A stretch of DNA of 31,628 nt from RBG-13-33-26 sp964430085 (GCA_964430085.1 CAYSES010000005.1:1-31628), one strand, 5' to 3'; positions 7,677-16,958 are shown, numbered from the stretch's first letter. The notes: a model not told the origin generated them from the sequence alone. Program-made: numbers and translations.

Positions 7677-7750
7677 GGCTCCGTAGCTCAGTCTGGCAGA
7701 GCACTGGACTTTTAATCCAGGTGTCGTGGGTTCAAATCCCATCGGGGCCA
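7677..7750 (+). tRNA. tRNA-Lys (anticodon UUU)
   Basis: A 74-nt cloverleaf. Acceptor GGCTCCG pairs with CGGGGCC with one G-U. The D stem is GCTC/GAGC. The anticodon stem CTGGA/TCCAG carries the loop CTTTTAA, giving anticodon TTT. The T arm is GTGGG-TTCAAAT-CCCAT. Discriminator A is at 7750. CCA is not encoded and there is no intron. The first base abuts the assembly gap, so no promoter can be seen. Confidence 0.95.
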
Positions 7751-7852
7751 CTACTTATTGTGCAAAGCCGGCCTAACCCAAAGATTTTTAAACTAAATTT
7801 TATTGTTTTTTATTATTCAAAAGTTGTTAAAGTTTACTGCTTACTTTAGCAC

Positions 7853-7861
7853 TTTATTAAA
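7853..7861 (+). promoter_or_regulatory. Probable TATA box for the rpoH-rpoB-rpoA operon
   Basis: TTTATTAAA begins 27 bases before the rpoH ATG, the spacing expected for a leaderless archaeal transcript. An alternative, TTTTTAAAC around 7786-7793, would give a leader of about 65 nt. The 129-bp stretch between tRNA-Lys and rpoH holds nothing else I can identify. Confidence 0.4.
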
Positions 7862-7879
7862 CCCTACCTAATTTGTACA

Positions 7880-8074
7880 ATGCATATTCTTCAACCTAAA
7901 CACATAAAACTGAGTGAAAAAGAAGCCGAAGAACTATTGAAAAAATTAAATGTTTCTAAGGCCCAATTACCCAAAATCCTTTCTACAGATGCTGCCTTGC
8001 CAGAAGGTTGTAATGTGGGGGATATAATCAAAATTGAAAGAAAATCGGGGGACTATTTTAGAGTTGTTGTATAA
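7880..8074 (+). CDS. rpoH: RNA polymerase subunit H (Rpo5)
   Basis: A 64-residue archaeal RpoH, the counterpart of the C-terminal domain of eukaryotic RPB5, at the lower jaw of RNA polymerase. It shows the family pattern: HILQPKHIKLSEKEAEELL, then QLPKILSTDAALP, then GDIIKIERKSGDYFRVVV at the very C-terminus. It is slightly shorter than the usual 75-85 residues. Its TAA shares one base with the rpoB ATG (TAATG at 8072-8076), so the polymerase genes are translationally coupled. This is the normal archaeal order. Confidence 0.93.
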   Translation: MHILQPKHIKLSEKEAEELLKKLNVSKAQLPKILSTDAALPEGCNVGDIIKIERKSGDYFRVVV

Positions 8075-11000
8075 TGGAAAAAGAGAATCATCTTATAATA
8101 AAAAGATATCTTGAAGAACATTCACTAGTTGAATCAAACGTAATCTCTTTTAATGATTTTCTTGAACATAGGATGCAGGAAATTGTAGATGAAATTTCTG
8201 AAAGTATGAATAATGAAGAATTTGAAATTATTCTAGGAAAAGTTAAAATTGAAAAACCAAAAGTAATCGAAGCTGATGGAAGCTCTTCATTGGTAATGCC
8301 TTTTGAAGCTCGTCTTAGAAATTTAACTTACTCTGCTCCAATTACTCTTGAAATAACAATAAAAAAAGGTGATCAAGTTGATTCTGAAACTGTAGAAGTT
8401 GGGAAAATTCCAATTATGGTTAAGAGTAAAGCATGTAATACTTATGGCATGACTACTGAACAACTTATTGAGAATTACAATGACCCTTATGACCCTGGAG
8501 GCTATTTCATAATAAACGGAAATGAAAGAGTTATGATTATGGCAGAAGATTTAGCTGAGAACCAACCATTCATTGAAACAAACAAAAAAGGAGAATTAAC
8601 ACTTAGACTATTTTCATTAAAGGGAACATACAGAATTCCTATAACAATATCTGAGAGTAAAGAAGGTCTTTTTGATTTATCCTTCAGCAGATTCAAGGAT
8701 TTGCCTGCAATTGTTATATTAAAGGCGCTAGGATTAACAAAGGAATCAGACATCGCAAAATACATTGGGAAAGAAACTGACAGTGTTATAGTAAATTTAT
8801 ATGAATTTGTAAATTTAGCGACAAAAGAAGATGCAATGATGTTTATTGCAGAAAAGACAGGATTACAAGGAACAAAAAAAGAAATATTGGATAGAATTAA
8901 ACAAAGAATTGATTCTTACTTATTACCCCACATAGGACATAAAAAAGAAGATAGATTAAACAAAGCAATTACTATCTGTAAATTAATAAAACAATTTCTA
9001 ATAGCAAAAGAAAATCCACGATTAAGAACAGATAAAGACCACTATTCAAATAAGAGAGTAAGACTCTCAGGGGATTTATTAGCAAATCTTTTCAGAGTTA
9101 ATCTTGGTATTTTAATAAGAGATATCCAATATTCTATTCAAAAAACATCAAAGAGAAGAAAATTCTTTTCTATAAAGGTAATAGCTAAATCAACATTATT
9201 TTCACATAGAGTAGAATCCGCAATTGCAACTGGAAGTTGGACAGGAGAAAGAAGCGGAGTTACTCAAAATATGGATAAGACAAATTACTTTGCTATGATC
9301 TCACAATTGCAGAGAGTTTCAAGCATGCTTCCTTCTGATCAAGAAAACTTTTTAGCAAGAACACTTCATCCAACTCATTTTGGAAGATTTTGTCCTATAG
9401 AAACTCCAGAAGGAACTGAAATTGGATTAAGAAAAAATCTTGCTATCTTAAGCAGAATTTCTACAAGAGTCAATCTAGATTATACGAAGTTTATCAAAGA
9501 TTTAGAATCAATTGGAATGGAAAAAGAAGGCGTTGAGGGAGATGATGTCTTTTTTAATGGAAGATTTATAGGTAGCATAAAAGATTCTGATGGTTTCATA
9601 AAAAAAATAAAAGATAAAAGAAGATCTGCAGAATTCCCAATTGAAATGAATGTAAGAAATGAAATGGGCTTCAGGACAGTCCTAATTTCTACAGAACCTG
9701 GAAGAGTTTTAAGACCATTAATTGTTGTAGAGAATGGTACTCCAAAATTAAAAAATGAACATATAATACAAGTAGAACAAGGAGAATTAAACTGGGAAGA
9801 TTTATTGAATAAAGGAATCATAGAATATCTTGACGCTGCAGAAGAAGAAAATGCATTAACTGCGTTATATGAAGAAGAACTTACCCCAGAACATACTCAT
9901 TTAGAGATTGATAACGTTGATATATTGGGAGCTGTAACAAGTTTGGTTCCTTATGGAAATCATGATCAGAGTTCAAGATTAAACAGAGGAAGTAAAACAC
10001 AAAAACAGGCATTAGGATTATATGCTGCAAATTATCTCTGTAGACTTGATACTGATGTGTCTATTTTACAATATCCTCAAAAACCAATTGTCAGAAGTTT
10101 TATGTATGATACATTAAACACATATCCTGCAGGCCAAAACTTAGTTGTTGCAATAATGACTTATGAGGGGTATAATATGGAAGATGCATTAGTCTTAAAT
10201 AAAGGAAGTGTTGAAAGGGGGATTGGAAGAAGTTTCTATTTCCGTCCTTATTCTGCATTGGAAATGAATTATGCCGGAGGATTAAAAGATGAAATTGCTA
10301 TTCCTGAAAAAGATGCCTCTGGATACAAAACAGAAGCAAGTTATAGATTTTTAGAGGGAGATGGGGTAGTTTACCCTGAAGCAAAGATTAGCGAGGGAGA
10401 GGTAATGATCGGAAAAATGTCCCCTCCTAAATTCTTATCCGAAGCAAGAGAAATATCTATCAGAACAAAAAAAGAATCTAGTATAACAATGAGACAAGAA
10501 GAAAAAGGAATTGTCGACGGTGTTTTTATAACTGAAGATTCTGAAGGAAATAAAATTGTACAAATCAGAACAAGAGACCAGAGAATTCCTGAACTTGGAG
10601 ATAAATTTGCAACATCACACGGACAGAAAGGAGTTATTGGAATGATAGTACCTCAAGAAGATATCCCCTTCACATCAAGAGGAGTTCGTCCTGATGTAAT
10701 ATTCAACCCACATGGTTTACCAAGTAGAATGACTGTCGGTTATTTATTAGAATTGCTTGCAGGAAAAGTTGGAAGTTTGAAAGGAGAAGTAGTTGATGGA
10801 ACATGTTTCTCAGGGGTAAATAAAAAACAATTAGAAGAAAACCTCAAAGATCTAGGATTTAGATATGATGGTAAGGAAACAATGTATAATGGGATTACTG
10901 GAAAAAGAATGGCTGTTAAAATATTCATTGGAAATTTATATTACTTAAAATTGAAATACATGGTTGGAAACAAAATGCATGGAAGAGCTTCTGGAAAAGT

Positions 11001-11328
11001 TGCATTGCTTACAAGACAACCTATTGAAGGAAGAGCAAGAGGTGGAGCATTGAGATTGGGAGAAATGGAACAGGAAGCATTAGTAGCTCACGGAGCATCA
11101 TTATTACTTAAGGAAAGATATGACTCAGACAAAGTTGTATTGCCTATATGTACAAAATGCGGAAGTATTGGGATTGATGATAATATCAGGAGTAAATTAA
11201 TTTGCCCGATGTGTGGAAGTGAAGATATAGAGCCTGTAGAAATGTCTTACGCATTCAAATTATTACTTGAAGAATTGCAGGGATTACATATCCACACAAC
11301 ATTTGAATTAAAAAACAAATACGAATAA
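8074..11328 (+). CDS. rpoB: RNA polymerase subunit B, unsplit (Rpo2)
   Basis: The second-largest RNA polymerase subunit, 1084 residues, containing both the B'' and B' portions that are separate genes in methanogens and some other euryarchaea. Visible landmarks are GGYFIINGNERVMI in the lobe, the fork/rifampicin-like region with HPTHFGRFCPIETPEGTEIGLRKNLA, and GDKFATSHGQKGVIG. C-terminal landmarks are RPDVIFNPHGLPSRMTVG and RGGALRLGEMEQEALVAHG. The zinc ribbon is Cys1026/1029 and Cys1044/1047. The chain ends in the clamp helices shared with RpoA. It lies one base before rpoA. Confidence 0.97.
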   Translation: MEKENHLIIKRYLEEHSLVESNVISFNDFLEHRMQEIVDEISESMNNEEFEIILGKVKIEKPKVIEADGSSSLVMPFEARLRNLTYSAPITLEITIKKGDQVDSETVEVGKIPIMVKSKACNTYGMTTEQLIENYNDPYDPGGYFIINGNERVMIMAEDLAENQPFIETNKKGELTLRLFSLKGTYRIPITISESKEGLFDLSFSRFKDLPAIVILKALGLTKESDIAKYIGKETDSVIVNLYEFVNLATKEDAMMFIAEKTGLQGTKKEILDRIKQRIDSYLLPHIGHKKEDRLNKAITICKLIKQFLIAKENPRLRTDKDHYSNKRVRLSGDLLANLFRVNLGILIRDIQYSIQKTSKRRKFFSIKVIAKSTLFSHRVESAIATGSWTGERSGVTQNMDKTNYFAMISQLQRVSSMLPSDQENFLARTLHPTHFGRFCPIETPEGTEIGLRKNLAILSRISTRVNLDYTKFIKDLESIGMEKEGVEGDDVFFNGRFIGSIKDSDGFIKKIKDKRRSAEFPIEMNVRNEMGFRTVLISTEPGRVLRPLIVVENGTPKLKNEHIIQVEQGELNWEDLLNKGIIEYLDAAEEENALTALYEEELTPEHTHLEIDNVDILGAVTSLVPYGNHDQSSRLNRGSKTQKQALGLYAANYLCRLDTDVSILQYPQKPIVRSFMYDTLNTYPAGQNLVVAIMTYEGYNMEDALVLNKGSVERGIGRSFYFRPYSALEMNYAGGLKDEIAIPEKDASGYKTEASYRFLEGDGVVYPEAKISEGEVMIGKMSPPKFLSEAREISIRTKKESSITMRQEEKGIVDGVFITEDSEGNKIVQIRTRDQRIPELGDKFATSHGQKGVIGMIVPQEDIPFTSRGVRPDVIFNPHGLPSRMTVGYLLELLAGKVGSLKGEVVDGTCFSGVNKKQLEENLKDLGFRYDGKETMYNGITGKRMAVKIFIGNLYYLKLKYMVGNKMHGRASGKVALLTRQPIEGRARGGALRLGEMEQEALVAHGASLLLKERYDSDKVVLPICTKCGSIGIDDNIRSKLICPMCGSEDIEPVEMSYAFKLLLEELQGLHIHTTFELKNKYE

Positions 11329-11329
11329 A

Positions 11330-14300
11330 ATGATAGAACAAAAACCAGTAAAGAAAAAAGTAGAAGAAATAAAATTCGCTTTATTTAGCCCTGATGATAT
11401 TAAAAAAATATCAGCAGCAAAAATAGTCACACCTGAATTATATAATATAGATGGATATCCTGTAGACGGGGGATTGATGGACTTAAGACTTGGAGCAATT
11501 GATCCGGGGGTAAGATGCCGTACTTGTGGAGGAAGATTAAAAGAATGTTTCGGACATCCCGGAAGCATTGACCTTGCAAGACCAGTGATTCATTTGAAAT
11601 ATGTTCCATTAATAGAACTCGGATTAAGATGTTTTTGCAGAGACTGCGGAAAATTATGTCTAGCTGACAAAGATTTAGAAAGATATACTCCAAGCGAAAG
11701 AGCAAAGAAAGCAAAAGATGCCAAAAAATGTCCTCATTGCGGCGCTGTTCATGAAAGAATTAAAGTTGATAAGCCCACAAGTTTTTTCTTGGGCAAAAAA
11801 AGACTTTTCCCTACTGAGATAAGAGATATCCTTGTTAACATAAAAGAGGAAGAATTAAGAAAGATCGGAGTTAATCCTGTAACATGCAGACCCGAGTGGG
11901 CTGTTCTGACAATGTTATTAGTTCCTCCTGTAACAGTTCGTCCAAGTATAATATTAGAATCAGGCGAAAGAAGTGAAGATGATTTAACACACAAATTATC
12001 AGATATAATAAGAGCTAATCAAAGACTTTGGGAAAATCTAAATGCAGGAGCTCCTGAAGTTATTATTGAAGATTTATGGGATCTACTGCAATTTCATATA
12101 ACAACTTTCTTTGATAATAGTGTATCTAAGATTCCTCCTGCAAGACACAGAAGCGGACAGCCATTAAAAACAATAATGGAAAGGATAAAGGGAAAAGAAG
12201 GAAGAATAAGAAAGAATCTTGCTGGTAAAAGAGTAAATTATTCTGGAAGAACAGTCATCTCTCCTGAACCTTATATAGGGATTAATGAAGTTGGGATTCC
12301 TTATGAAATTGCCAAAGTAGTGACTGTTGCAGAAAGTGTAACTGATTTGAATATTCACAAATTAAAAAAATTAATTGAAAAATCTGAAGAATATCCGGGA
12401 GCAAATTACATAATAAGGCCTGATGGGAAGAGAAAGAAAATAACCCCTGATTTAAAAGAAGAAATAATCAGTGAACTTGCCCCAGGCTATAAAGTTGAAA
12501 GGCATTTACAGGACGGAGATGTTGTTTTATTTAACAGACACCCAAGTCTTCACAGAGGAAGTTTAATGGCTCACTTTGTGAGAGTTCTTCCTGGAAGAAC
12601 TTTCAGATTACACCCTGCTGTAGCTGCTCCGTATAATGCAGACTTTGACGGAGATGAAATGAACATACATTCACCTCAAACAGAAGAAGCAAGAGCAGAA
12701 GCAAAAATTCTTCTTGATGTAAAAAGAAATCTTATTTCTCCAAAGAATAACACAAATCTCATAGGATGTATTGGAGATGCAATAACAGGGACTTATCTTC
12801 TTGGAGAAGAAGAATTTTCAAGAGATTATGCAGATGAACTTCTTTTCAAATCAGGCATTGATTATAAAATTTCAAAGAAAACAATGAAAGGAACAGAAAT
12901 TTTTTCTGCAGTACTTCCTAAAGTTAACTTCTCTAATGATTCTATACAAATTAAAAACGGAGAAATTGTGAAAGGAGAAATAAACAAAACTTTATTCGGA
13001 AGTGAAGACGGTGAATTGATTAAAGAACTTGAGAAAGATGTAGGAACTAATGAAACATTCGAAACAATAAGAAAAGTATTTAATTTAGGGGTTAAGTATT
13101 TATCAGACAGGGGGATAACAATTTCTGTAGAAGATTTGGATTTAGATCCTAGTGTTATTGAAGCCGGTGAAGAAATAATCAAAAAAGCAGAAAAGAAAAC
13201 AGAAGAGATTATTGAATCATACAATAAAAAAGAATTAGAAAGAATTCCAGGAAAAACAGAAGAAGAATCAAGAGAAATTATAATACTTCAAACATTAAAC
13301 GAAGTAAGAACCAAGATCGGAGAGATAGTAAAAGAAAAATTCCCAAAAGACAACCCTGTAAATCACATGATTATGTCAGGGGGCGGAGGGAATATATTGA
13401 ATATTACACAAATGGCTTCATGTGTCGGGCAGCAGGCTTTGTGGGGAAGGAGAATTGATATAGGATACACTCAAAGAACATTATCTTCTTTCAAACAAGG
13501 AGACTTATCTCCAAAGGCAAGAGGATTTATCAGAAGTTCTTTTATCAAGGGATTGCGTCCTGATGAATTTTTCTTTGGAGCGATTACAGGGAGAGATTCT
13601 CTTATGGATACTGCATTAAGAACACCTAAATCAGGGTATTTATACAGAAGATTAGCTAATGCATTGCAAGATCTCAGAGTAGAATACGACGGAACAATAA
13701 GAGACAGCAATAACAGTTTAATCCAATACAAATATGGTGATGATGGACTTGATGTTTCAAAACTTCATCTTAAGGAACAAATAAAACCAGGAGAAGCAAT
13801 AGGTGTTGTAACTGCACAATCTTTTGGAGAACCTTCTACACAGATGGCATTAAATGTATTTCACTTTGCAGGTGTACATGAAATGCAGATTACACAAGGT
13901 CTTCCAAGACTTATAGAAATTTTTGATGCAAGAAAAAAACCTTCATCTCCAAAAATGGAAATTTTCCTTAAAAAAGAACACAATAATGAAAAAGATACCA
14001 AGATTTTTGCTGAAAAAATAAAAGAAGTAACATTAAGAGAAATAGCATCAGAAATAAATCTTAATTTCAGCAATAAAATAATTGAAATAAAAATTGACAG
14101 AGAAGGATTGAGGCAAACACATAGCTCGATAAAGACTATTGTAGATAAACTTAACAAATTAGGATTCAAGGTTAAAGAAAAAACAGATTCAATCACCTTG
14201 AATGCATCTGAATTTAATTTCAAAGACATATATAAACTAAAAGAAAAATTAAAGAAAACAATAATCTCTGGAATTAAAGGAATAAAACAAATCCTGATTG

Positions 14301-14824
14301 TTAAGAAAGGAAAAGATTTTGTAATAATGACTCTGGGAACAAATTTGAAAAAGATAATTGAACTTAAAGAAGTTGATGCTGATAAGATTATATCCAATGA
14401 TTTATATGAAGTTGCAGATATTTTTGGAATAGAAGTTGCAAGGCAATTGATAATGGATGAAATTTACAGTGTAATAAACACCCAGGGATTAGACATAAAT
14501 GAAAGACATCTAAAACTTGTTTCAGATGCTATGACAAGTACTGGAGGAATTAAGGGGGTTACAAGAATGGGGATAATCGCACAAAAATCTTCAATACTAG
14601 CAAGAGCAACTTTTGAAACTCCTGGAAAACAATTCATTAATGCGACGATAAAAGGAAGCAAAGACAGATTAGTAAGTGTTATAGAAAACATAATGCTTAA
14701 CCAACCTGTTCCAATCGGGACCGGACTTCCGGGTCTTTTAGTTAAAGTGATTGGATCTTTAGTAAAGAAAGAAGATGAAAAGAAAACAGCAAAAAAAGAA
14801 GTTGTAGAAAATACTAACAAATGA
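11330..14824 (+). CDS. rpoA: RNA polymerase subunit A, unsplit A'-A'' (Rpo1)
   Basis: The largest RNA polymerase subunit in one 1164-residue chain. The N-terminal clamp zinc site is Cys63, Cys66, Cys73 and His76 (CRTCGGRLKECFGHPG). The catalytic magnesium loop is NADFDGD at 436-442 with Asp438, 440 and 442. The bridge/trigger region begins near residue 810 with EQIKPGEAIGVVTAQSFGEPSTQMALNVFHFAG. The chain ends with A'' sequence (GTGLPGLLVKV) and a short Lys-rich tail. In most archaea this protein is two genes, A' and A'', split just before the trigger-loop region. Here there is no stop, restart or intein-like insert. The total is shorter than typical A' plus A'' lengths added together, so some loops are trimmed. 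Confidence 0.96.
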   Translation: MIEQKPVKKKVEEIKFALFSPDDIKKISAAKIVTPELYNIDGYPVDGGLMDLRLGAIDPGVRCRTCGGRLKECFGHPGSIDLARPVIHLKYVPLIELGLRCFCRDCGKLCLADKDLERYTPSERAKKAKDAKKCPHCGAVHERIKVDKPTSFFLGKKRLFPTEIRDILVNIKEEELRKIGVNPVTCRPEWAVLTMLLVPPVTVRPSIILESGERSEDDLTHKLSDIIRANQRLWENLNAGAPEVIIEDLWDLLQFHITTFFDNSVSKIPPARHRSGQPLKTIMERIKGKEGRIRKNLAGKRVNYSGRTVISPEPYIGINEVGIPYEIAKVVTVAESVTDLNIHKLKKLIEKSEEYPGANYIIRPDGKRKKITPDLKEEIISELAPGYKVERHLQDGDVVLFNRHPSLHRGSLMAHFVRVLPGRTFRLHPAVAAPYNADFDGDEMNIHSPQTEEARAEAKILLDVKRNLISPKNNTNLIGCIGDAITGTYLLGEEEFSRDYADELLFKSGIDYKISKKTMKGTEIFSAVLPKVNFSNDSIQIKNGEIVKGEINKTLFGSEDGELIKELEKDVGTNETFETIRKVFNLGVKYLSDRGITISVEDLDLDPSVIEAGEEIIKKAEKKTEEIIESYNKKELERIPGKTEEESREIIILQTLNEVRTKIGEIVKEKFPKDNPVNHMIMSGGGGNILNITQMASCVGQQALWGRRIDIGYTQRTLSSFKQGDLSPKARGFIRSSFIKGLRPDEFFFGAITGRDSLMDTALRTPKSGYLYRRLANALQDLRVEYDGTIRDSNNSLIQYKYGDDGLDVSKLHLKEQIKPGEAIGVVTAQSFGEPSTQMALNVFHFAGVHEMQITQGLPRLIEIFDARKKPSSPKMEIFLKKEHNNEKDTKIFAEKIKEVTLREIASEINLNFSNKIIEIKIDREGLRQTHSSIKTIVDKLNKLGFKVKEKTDSITLNASEFNFKDIYKLKEKLKKTIISGIKGIKQILIVKKGKDFVIMTLGTNLKKIIELKEVDADKIISNDLYEVADIFGIEVARQLIMDEIYSVINTQGLDINERHLKLVSDAMTSTGGIKGVTRMGIIAQKSSILARATFETPGKQFINATIKGSKDRLVSVIENIMLNQPVPIGTGLPGLLVKVIGSLVKKEDEKKTAKKEVVENTNK

Positions 14825-14848
14825 ACATAACTTTAACAAAACAATAAA

Positions 14849-14856
14849 TTTATAAA
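14849..14856 (+). promoter_or_regulatory. TATA box for nusA
   Basis: TTTATAAA preceded by an A-rich stretch (AATAAA) suitable as a BRE. Expected transcription start is near 14875-14880, giving a leader of roughly 45 nt before the ATG at 14922. Confidence 0.5.
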
Positions 14857-14921
14857 ACAATTCTCTCTAACAAAATTAACAAAAAGATGAAAATAAAATT
14901 TTGTGATTGTCCTTTTTTGTT

Positions 14922-15368
14922 ATGGACATTCAGGAACTCGTTTTTATAATAATGAACACAATCAATATGCAAGATATGAGACATTTGAATTTGTTTAGTA
15001 GAATTACTAAAATAAATACAAGGTTCTGCGTAAAGTATAATGGAACGATAATTTTCTGTGTTCCGAAGAGTTCTGTTATGAGGGCTGTTGGGGAAGATGC
15101 ACGAAATATAAGAAAGTTAAATGAAATTTTAGGAAAAAGAATAAGAATTATCCCAAATCCAAGGGGGTTACAAGATGCAAAGCAATTTATAGAGAATATT
15201 GTAAAACCGGTGATGTTCAAGGATCTTGAAATAAGAAACAATGAAATAATCTTAACTGCCGGAGGAAATCAGAATAAGGCAGCTTTAATTGGAAGGGATA
15301 AAAGAAGGCTTCTTGAAATGCAAAAGATTATTAAGGATTATTTTGGAAAAGAGTTCAGAATAATATAA
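14922..15368 (+). CDS. nusA: Archaeal NusA-like KH-domain protein
   Basis: A 148-residue archaeal NusA, which has only the two KH RNA-binding domains and lacks the polymerase-binding and S1 parts of bacterial NusA. KH landmarks are a GEDARNIRKLNEILGKRIRIIPNP segment (about 68-92) and IGRDKRRLLEMQKIIKDYFGKEFRII at the C-terminus (about 123-148). The frame can be opened at a TTG at 14907, but the ATG at 14922 gives the family's usual start and length, so I use it. It is thought to act with RNA polymerase in elongation or termination. Its neighbours are rpoA upstream and a small membrane protein one base downstream. Confidence 0.9.
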   Translation: MDIQELVFIIMNTINMQDMRHLNLFSRITKINTRFCVKYNGTIIFCVPKSSVMRAVGEDARNIRKLNEILGKRIRIIPNPRGLQDAKQFIENIVKPVMFKDLEIRNNEIILTAGGNQNKAALIGRDKRRLLEMQKIIKDYFGKEFRII

Positions 15369-15369
15369 A

Positions 15370-15711
15370 ATGAATTCAAAAAACTACATTAGAATTTTCA
15401 TCCTTATCGGATTTTTAGTTTTGCTTTATTTTCTTAATGTACCCTTGCAAGCAATAATATTTCTCGGAATTTTTATGTTCTTATTGCTATTATTCAGGAC
15501 AAGGCTATATAAGAAAGTAGATAAGACAATTCGAGATCATGTTCACTTTATTTCAAAATTCCCTGAGTGGCTGATAAGAACCATTATAATAATAATTTTT
15601 ATATTAATCTATTTAGCAATTAAACAGGTTACATTTGAGGTATTGAAAGTTTTTGGGTTGGATATACAAAAAACAATGTTTGATGGTATTAACCAGTCAG
15701 TAAAAGGATGA
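15370..15711 (+). CDS. Small membrane protein of unknown function
   Basis: A 113-residue protein with three predicted hydrophobic helices, about residues 9-27, 29-45 and 68-88, and a basic loop (RTRLYKKVDKTIRDH) between the second and third. I do not recognise a family. It starts one base after the nusA stop, so the two are co-transcribed, although a membrane protein is not part of the usual archaeal rpo-nusA-rps12 cluster. A hairpin with a T run follows about 50 bases later. Confidence 0.7.
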   Translation: MNSKNYIRIFILIGFLVLLYFLNVPLQAIIFLGIFMFLLLLFRTRLYKKVDKTIRDHVHFISKFPEWLIRTIIIIIFILIYLAIKQVTFEVLKVFGLDIQKTMFDGINQSVKG

Positions 15712-15763
15712 AAAAACATAAATATATTCATAAATAATAACACATCCCAAGGACCTCCTTCTG

Positions 15764-15787
15764 AAAAAAGTTAAACTTGACTTTTTT
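15764..15787 (+). terminator. Hairpin with T run, likely terminator
   Basis: A perfect 8-bp stem, AAAAAAGT at 15764-15771 and ACTTTTTT at 15780-15787, with an 8-nt loop. Its 3' arm supplies a run of six T. It lies between the nusA-membrane protein pair and the rps12 promoter, so it probably ends the upstream transcript. Just upstream (about 15748-15759) is AAGGACCTCCTT, which contains an anti-Shine-Dalgarno-like CCTCCTT; I assign it no role. Confidence 0.5.
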
Positions 15788-15803
15788 AAATTGTGAAGAA
15801 AGT

Positions 15804-15811
15804 TTTATAAA
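15804..15811 (+). promoter_or_regulatory. TATA box for rps12-rps7
   Basis: TTTATAAA in AGTTTTATAAATC. A second TATA-like element, ATTTATAGAC near 15829-15838, is closer to the gene. The ATG is at 15877, so the leader is roughly 15-45 nt depending on which is used. Confidence 0.45.
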
Positions 15812-15876
15812 TCAAATTTCTCAAGAGTATTTATAGACATAGAATAAAATTCTGGTCAACATTTTTAATAAGAAAA

Positions 15877-16299
15877 ATGGGATTAAAAAACGCACGAAAA
15901 TTAATGAAAAACAGGAGAAAGTTCCAATGGAAGGACAGAAAATTCAAAGTGAAAACTCTAGGTCTTTATGCTAAATCAGATCCTCTTGAAGGAGCAAATC
16001 AAGCAAAGGGAATTGTTTTGCAAAAAGTGCAAAAAGAAGCAAAACAGCCAAATTCTGCAATGAGAAAATGTTGCAAAGTTCAGTTAACTAAAAACGGAAA
16101 AACTGTAACTGCTTTTATTCCTGGCAACCTTGCACAGAAATATATCGATGAACACGATGAAGTTATGATACAAAGAATTGGCGGAAAACAAGGAAGAAGT
16201 AAAGGAGATATCCCCGGTGTAAGATTCCAAGTTATCCAAGTAAATGATCAGCCCTTGCATTTATTAGCAAAGGGAAAGATCGAAAAGGGTAGAAGATAA
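15877..16299 (+). CDS. rps12: 30S ribosomal protein S12 (uS12)
   Basis: A 140-residue archaeal/eukaryotic-type S12 (S23 family), the decoding-centre protein. Landmarks are MGLKNARKLMKNRRKFQWKD at the N-terminus, the conserved KQPNSAMRKCCKVQLTKNGK loop around residues 62-82, GRSKGDIPGVRFQVI and a basic C-terminus. Normal length for archaea. It stands in its expected place before rps7, one base away, in the str-like cluster. Confidence 0.97.
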   Translation: MGLKNARKLMKNRRKFQWKDRKFKVKTLGLYAKSDPLEGANQAKGIVLQKVQKEAKQPNSAMRKCCKVQLTKNGKTVTAFIPGNLAQKYIDEHDEVMIQRIGGKQGRSKGDIPGVRFQVIQVNDQPLHLLAKGKIEKGRR

Positions 16300-16300
16300 A

Positions 16301-16909
16301 ATGGAAGAACAAAGAAATAATTTCAAGATTTTTGGGTTATATGATCTTTCAGAAATCAGAGTAGAAGACCCAGGATTAAAGGCTGTAATAAATTTACAAC
16401 CAAAACTTGTTATTCAAAGTCACGGAAGAAATGCTCAAAGATTCGGGCAAACAAAAGTTAATATTGTTGAAAGATTGATGAACAGATTAGCTGTTGCAGG
16501 ACACAGAGGAAAAAAACATAAGATAATAAAAGGAACAGCAACAGGCAAATATTCGAAAAACATGAAGATCATTCTTGACGCATTTAAACTTATAGAAAAA
16601 AGAACAGGAAAAAATCCTGTTGAAGTTTTGGTAAAAGCCATTGAAAACTCTGCTCCAAGAGATGAAATAACTGTCATCGAATATGGCGGAGCCAGATACC
16701 CCCAAGCTGTTGACGTTTCTCCGTTAAGGAGAGTTAACTTAGCATTAAGATGGATTGTTCATGGAGCATCAGACAAAGCTTTCAATAAAAAGAAAACAAT
16801 TGTTGAAGGACTTGCAGAAGAAATCATACTTGCATCAGAAGGAAACGGAGAAAGTTTCGCAATGAGAAAAAAGAATGAAAGTGAAAAACAAGCTGATAGT
16901 GCAAGATAG
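16301..16909 (+). CDS. rps7: 30S ribosomal protein S7 (uS7)
   Basis: A 202-residue S7, the primary 16S 3'-domain binding protein of the small-subunit head. Landmarks are KVNIVERLMNRLAVAG, KNPVEVLVKAIENSAPRDEI, GGARYPQAVDVSPLRRVNLALRW and a C-terminal segment ending FAMRKKNESEKQADSAR. It has the archaeal N-terminal extension. It begins one base after the rps12 stop. In many archaea EF-2, EF-1A and S10 follow; here two small genes intervene before EF-2. Confidence 0.97.
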   Translation: MEEQRNNFKIFGLYDLSEIRVEDPGLKAVINLQPKLVIQSHGRNAQRFGQTKVNIVERLMNRLAVAGHRGKKHKIIKGTATGKYSKNMKIILDAFKLIEKRTGKNPVEVLVKAIENSAPRDEITVIEYGGARYPQAVDVSPLRRVNLALRWIVHGASDKAFNKKKTIVEGLAEEIILASEGNGESFAMRKKNESEKQADSAR

Positions 16910-16923
16910 CCATTCTAGTGCAT

Positions 16924-16941
16924 ATTTATTTTTAAATAAAT
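16924..16941. repeat. AT-only inverted repeat after rps7
   Basis: ATTTATTT, TT, AAATAAAT: a perfect 8-bp inverted repeat with a 2-base centre, 15 bases after the rps7 stop. It may help end the ribosomal transcript. It also contains a TATA-like TTTTTAAA about 29 bases before the next ATG, so it may be the promoter of the zinc-ribbon gene. Confidence 0.35.
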
Positions 16942-16958
16942 AAAAGTTTTTATGATGT

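Noticed and set aside
7430..7849. A continuous reading frame running from the deaminase gene through the gap and the tRNA-Lys
   Set aside because: The frame is joined only through Ns, and its downstream part is tRNA-Lys sequence; only the 49 codons before the gap are real.
13861..14397. A 178-codon minus-strand ORF within rpoA
   Set aside because: It is antisense to conserved A'' sequence and has the hydrophobic composition of a shadow frame.
11330..14824. A possible intein or hidden split in rpoA
   Set aside because: No intein-like N- or C-terminal splice residues or endonuclease motif interrupt the conserved blocks, and the frame is continuous.
14907..14921. A TTG start giving NusA five extra residues
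   Set aside because: The extra MSFFV is not typical of archaeal NusA, and the ATG at 14922 gives the normal start.
15748..15759. AAGGACCTCCTT as a hairpin or anti-Shine-Dalgarno decoy
   Set aside because: The loop would be only two bases and nothing else supports a function; it may be chance.
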